Origin: Pedobacter polysacchareus | GTDB taxonomy: Bacteria; Bacteroidota; Bacteroidia; Sphingobacteriales; Sphingobacteriaceae | DNA length: 64,000 nt | NCBI RefSeq assembly: GCF_019802255.1 | Contig: NZ_JAHYSS010000001.1 | Coordinates: forward strand, 186,001-250,000 | Direction of reading: 5' to 3' | Shown here: piece after piece, positions 60,759 through 64,000 of the stretch | Numbering within the stretch: position 1 is the first letter of the stretch | Layout of the letters: each line of letters begins with the position of its first letter | Translations under genes and position numbers: made by a program | The notes under the pieces: model-generated | What the model was told of the DNA's origin: nothing | The model's input: only the letters and a program-made list of their open reading frames with translations | The model's database searches: none

Positions 60759-63700
60759 ATGCCGCAAAATAAGCAACGATCTTTAAAAGGAAAACTCCGT
60801 GTTGGATTAGGGCTGTCGTTACTGGTGCTATTTATTAGCTCTATGGCCTCTTATCAAAGTATTACCAGTCTGATTCGTAGTGCGGATCTGGTGCACCATA
60901 GCAATGAAGTGATTACCGGACTGGAAGAGATTATTTCTACTTTGAAAGATGCGGAAACTGGACAAAGGGGTTACCTGCTGACTGGTGAAACGGTCTTTTT
61001 AGATCCTTATAATGGAGCGAAACAACGCGCGGCTACCTTACTTGAAAATATAAAATACTTAACCAGAGATAACCCCTTGCAGCAAAAGCAAGTGGCCAAA
61101 TTGGAAGAAATCATCACAGGAAGACTCAATGTTCTTGAAAAAACCATTTCCATCAAAGAAAGAGGTGGAAACGTGAGTGTTTCTGAACTCCTGAATGGGA
61201 AAAAATATATGGATAGCGCCCGTGCAGTGATCTCCAGCATGGAAAAGGAAGAAAAACGATTGCTGGAAGAGCGTACAGCGAGCATGAACAAACTTTCCAA
61301 ATTTACTCCGATGCTGATTGTATTGGCAGCATTGTTAGCGATTATAATTACCATCTTCTTTTACCGTAAAGTAATTTTTGACTTCAATGAGCGACTAAAG
61401 CTGGAAGAAGAATTGAAACAGAAAAATGAAGATGTTGACCGTAGGATAGAAGAGGTTAGACACATTGCCGGACAAATTTCTAATGGTGATTATGACGTCC
61501 GGGCAGATGAAGAAGGTCAGGATGGACTGGGAGGGGTAGCTGTATCGCTCAATGCCATGGCTGAATCTCTGAAATATTCCTTCTCGCTCCTGGCAGATAA
61601 GGAATGGCTGCAATCTGGGATTGCCAGTCTGAATGACCAGATGGTAGGTGAAAAAAGTGTTCCTGAGCTGGCCAATGATGTCTTGGAAAGCATAGTTGCC
61701 CATACCAATAGCCATGTGGCGGCCTTCTATTTATTGGAAGAGGAGAGTCACCTGACATTGATCGCAGGCTATGCGCTACTGGAAAGAGAGCGTCAGAAAT
61801 CTTTAAGATTGGGTGAAGGTCTTGCTGGTCAGGCCTGGAAATCTGCTAAGCAGATCTTAATCAATGACATTCCTGATGAAGAGTTAACCATCAGCTATGC
61901 TGCAGGAAATACAAAACCGCGTAATGTGGTTGCCGTTCCTGTTTTTCGTCATGATGAACTGGTCGGCGTATTGGAATTGGGTTCTTTAAACACCTATAGC
62001 CCTTTACAATTAGAGTTCATCAGCACGATTTCTACGAATATAGGCATTGCCATTCATGTATCTCAAAACCGTAAAAAACTACAGGAGTTCCTGGAAGAAA
62101 CGCAGGCGCAAGCAGAAGAACTACAAGCACAGCATAGCGAACTGGAGGGGCTGAACGCCGAGTTAGAAGCGCAGACTCAGAAAATACAAACCTCAGAGGA
62201 GGAACTAAGGGTGCAGCAGGAAGAGCTTTTACAAAGCAATCAGGAGCTCGAAGAACGCACCAGTTTATTGGAAGAAAAAAATCAACTGATTCAGGAACGC
62301 AATTTGGACATTCAGCAAAAAGCGGAACAGCTGGAGCAAAGCACAAAATATAAATCAGAATTTCTGGCCAATATGTCTCATGAATTGAGAACGCCATTGA
62401 ATTCTATCTTGTTACTTTCCAAACTCATGTCTGATAATAAGGACCTGGACGAAGAATATATTGAGTATGCTGAGGTGATTCAAAGCTCCGGACAAGGGCT
62501 ACTGGCACTAATTGATGAAATTCTCGACCTTTCTAAGATTGAGGCCGGAAAGATGAAATTGGAATTTGCCGAGGTGCCGATGACGGAAGTAGCTGCAGAT
62601 ATGCGCGCTTTATTCTCGCCTTTGGCTTCCGATAAAAAACTGGAGCTGGAATTAGAACTGCAACCGAATCTGCCATTGGTAGAAACAGACAAGATGCGCC
62701 TGGAGCAAGTGCTTAAAAACCTGCTTTCCAATGCCATTAAGTTTACCAGCAAAGGGAAGGTGAGCATGAGTATTAAAAAAGATTCAACAGAGAAATTCTT
62801 GCTGTTTAAAGTGAAGGACACTGGCATCGGAATTCCTGCCAATAAACAAGCAATGATTTTTGAAGCTTTTCAACAGGCAGATGGCTCTACACGACGTAAT
62901 TTTGGAGGAACAGGTCTTGGACTTTCGATTAGCCGTGAGCTGGCGAAATTATTGGGCGGCGAAATACAGTTGAGCAGTCAGGAGCAGGTGGGCAGTGAGT
63001 TTACTCTGAAATTACCGATTAAACAAGTTGATGCCTTGGTTTCTGGTTTCGCTGAGGCGGAAGCTGCAACGATTACGAAACCAATTTTTGCTGAGCCATT
63101 TGTGGAAGCGCCTATCGCGCGTTTCACCGTTCAAAATATCCCTCAGGAGATTGCCGACGACAGGGATGATATTCAGCCAGGTGATAAAGTGATTCTGATC
63201 GTCGAAGATGATACGAATTTTGCAAAAACACTGCTGCAGTTTACCCGAAAACGGGGCTATAAAGGGATTGTAGCGGTAAGAGGCGACGTAGGTATCGAGC
63301 TGGCCAACCTATATAAACCACAGGCAATTTTACTGGACATTCAGTTGCCAGTAAAAGATGGATGGCAGGTGATGGAAGAATTGAAATCTAATCCAGCAAC
63401 TAAGCCGATTCCAGTACATATTATGTCCTCCCTGGAAGTGAAAAAGGAAAGCCTGCTGAAAGGCGCTGTTGATTTTATCAATAAACCGGTGGCCCTGGAA
63501 CAGATTAAGAATATTTTCCAAAAACTCGAAGATGCATTTAGCCGCTCTCCGAAAAAAGTACTGATTGTTGAAGAAAATAAACAGCATGCCGAAGCATTGA
63601 GTTTCTTTCTCAGCAATTATAACATCCAAACGGAAGTAGTCAATAATGTAGGAGAAAGTATTGGTGCCTTACATAAAAATGAGGTCGACTGTGTGATCCT

Positions 63701-64000
63701 TGACATGGGGATTCCGGATAAGAATGCCTACGAGACCTTGGAAACCATTAAAAAGAGTGAAGGATTGGAGAACTTACCAATCATCATCTTTACCGGTAAA
63801 AACTTGTCTAAAGGGGAGGAAATCAGAATCAAGCAATACGCCGATTCTATTGTTGTTAAAACAGCACATTCTTACCAGAGAATCCTGGATGAAGCAGGTT
63901 TGTTCCTTCACCTGGTTGAAGAAAAAGAAACAGAAGGAAGGCATAAAAATAAAAAACAGCCTACTGAGCAGCTTGGTGGATTATATGAGGTCCTCAATAA
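60759..64000 (+). CDS. Large hybrid sensor histidine kinase (3' truncated by window)
   Basis: At least 1080 residues from the ATG at 60759, two bases after the receiver-kinase stop; no stop occurs before the window end. Order of parts: membrane helix near 15-30, CHASE3-like sensor (about 40-180, with LKDAETGQRGYLLTGE), membrane helix near 187-205, HAMP-like region, GAF-like domain (about 275-430), Gln/Glu coiled coil (430-525), HisKA with H541 in NMSHELRTPLNS, ATPase domain (about 645-760), a receiver with acidic pair and D860, then a second receiver with D982 whose acidic pair reads EE in LIVEENK. More receivers may follow outside. Confidence 0.9.
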   Translation, partial: MPQNKQRSLKGKLRVGLGLSLLVLFISSMASYQSITSLIRSADLVHHSNEVITGLEEIISTLKDAETGQRGYLLTGETVFLDPYNGAKQRAATLLENIKYLTRDNPLQQKQVAKLEEIITGRLNVLEKTISIKERGGNVSVSELLNGKKYMDSARAVISSMEKEEKRLLEERTASMNKLSKFTPMLIVLAALLAIIITIFFYRKVIFDFNERLKLEEELKQKNEDVDRRIEEVRHIAGQISNGDYDVRADEEGQDGLGGVAVSLNAMAESLKYSFSLLADKEWLQSGIASLNDQMVGEKSVPELANDVLESIVAHTNSHVAAFYLLEEESHLTLIAGYALLERERQKSLRLGEGLAGQAWKSAKQILINDIPDEELTISYAAGNTKPRNVVAVPVFRHDELVGVLELGSLNTYSPLQLEFISTISTNIGIAIHVSQNRKKLQEFLEETQAQAEELQAQHSELEGLNAELEAQTQKIQTSEEELRVQQEELLQSNQELEERTSLLEEKNQLIQERNLDIQQKAEQLEQSTKYKSEFLANMSHELRTPLNSILLLSKLMSDNKDLDEEYIEYAEVIQSSGQGLLALIDEILDLSKIEAGKMKLEFAEVPMTEVAADMRALFSPLASDKKLELELELQPNLPLVETDKMRLEQVLKNLLSNAIKFTSKGKVSMSIKKDSTEKFLLFKVKDTGIGIPANKQAMIFEAFQQADGSTRRNFGGTGLGLSISRELAKLLGGEIQLSSQEQVGSEFTLKLPIKQVDALVSGFAEAEAATITKPIFAEPFVEAPIARFTVQNIPQEIADDRDDIQPGDKVILIVEDDTNFAKTLLQFTRKRGYKGIVAVRGDVGIELANLYKPQAILLDIQLPVKDGWQVMEELKSNPATKPIPVHIMSSLEVKKESLLKGAVDFINKPVALEQIKNIFQKLEDAFSRSPKKVLIVEENKQHAEALSFFLSNYNIQTEVVNNVGESIGALHKNEVDCVILDMGIPDKNAYETLETIKKSEGLENLPIIIFTGKNLSKGEEIRIKQYADSIVVKTAHSYQRILDEAGLFLHLVEEKETEGRHKNKKQPTEQLGGLYEVLN

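Noticed and set aside
1..64000. Mobile elements, phage, integrases, CRISPR-Cas, tRNA or rRNA genes
   Set aside because: None of the encoded proteins resembles a transposase, integrase, Cas or phage protein, and I find no tRNA cloverleaf or rRNA sequence.

Overview
The window is ordinary chromosomal DNA from a Bacteroidota bacterium, most likely a Sphingobacteriaceae (Pedobacter-like) organism. The evidence is a fused LpxC-FabZ lipid A enzyme, PorX of the type IX secretion regulatory system, a DUF4175 protein, a HYC_CC_PP/heavy-metal-associated gene pair, many lipoprotein or Sec signal peptides, few Shine-Dalgarno sequences, and repeated promoters of the Bacteroidota type (TTTG or TTG, about 19-20 bases, then TAnnTTTG). 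I see no rRNA, tRNA, CRISPR array, insertion sequence, integrase or phage gene.

Layout. 1-12.5 kb: end of rmuC, thiL, the divergent NAD genes nadA/nadB, a gamma-carbonic-anhydrase-like protein, an Ig-like lipoprotein, mnmG, an ABC-F ATPase and ybeY. Two non-coding stretches stand out here. The nadA-nadB gap (2406-2799) holds a cluster of DnaA-box-like sequences in AT-rich DNA. The 1 kb gap upstream of mnmG holds a perfect parS site (TGTTTCACGTGAAACA), a second near-parS site 44 bases away and a possible structured RNA. Together they suggest that the replication origin/centromere region lies here, although dnaA and parAB are not in the window.

12.5-24.3 kb: DUF4175 giant coiled-coil protein (in operon with ybeY), a glycerophosphodiesterase, a cold-shock protein, two envelope proteins, a SixA-like phosphatase, then the minus-strand run porX - tsaE - ald - D-Ala-D-Ala dipeptidase. 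24.4-29.6 kb: HD hydrolase followed by the lipid A genes lpxD, lpxC-fabZ, lpxA and an ABC ATPase. 29.6-34.5 kb: a probable small RNA directly upstream of 5-formyltetrahydrofolate cyclo-ligase, then xth-hutI-hutG and a secreted cyclophilin. 34.5-43.3 kb: a metal-handling gene trio, YceI, a DOPA-dioxygenase-like protein, an aldehyde dehydrogenase, an S9 peptidase, and an ahpC-ahpD-like peroxide pair.

43.4-52.6 kb: a serine hydrolase bracketed by long-armed hairpins, PEP carboxylase, and a self-regulated tetR-tolC-emrA-emrB efflux operon with an operator-like palindrome beside its -7 element. 52.6-64 kb: ECF sigma/anti-sigma pair, DUF6249 protein, thioesterase, DinB, a PorY-like sensor kinase, gltX, a YpfJ-like zinc protease, a receiver-kinase protein and a large hybrid kinase that runs off the window end.

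The protein-coding genes are mostly core and syntenic. The unusual material is non-coding: parS and DnaA-box clusters, two candidate RNAs, several long perfect inverted repeats (one inside a signal-peptide coding sequence) and promoters placed so close to start codons that the mRNAs may be leaderless.
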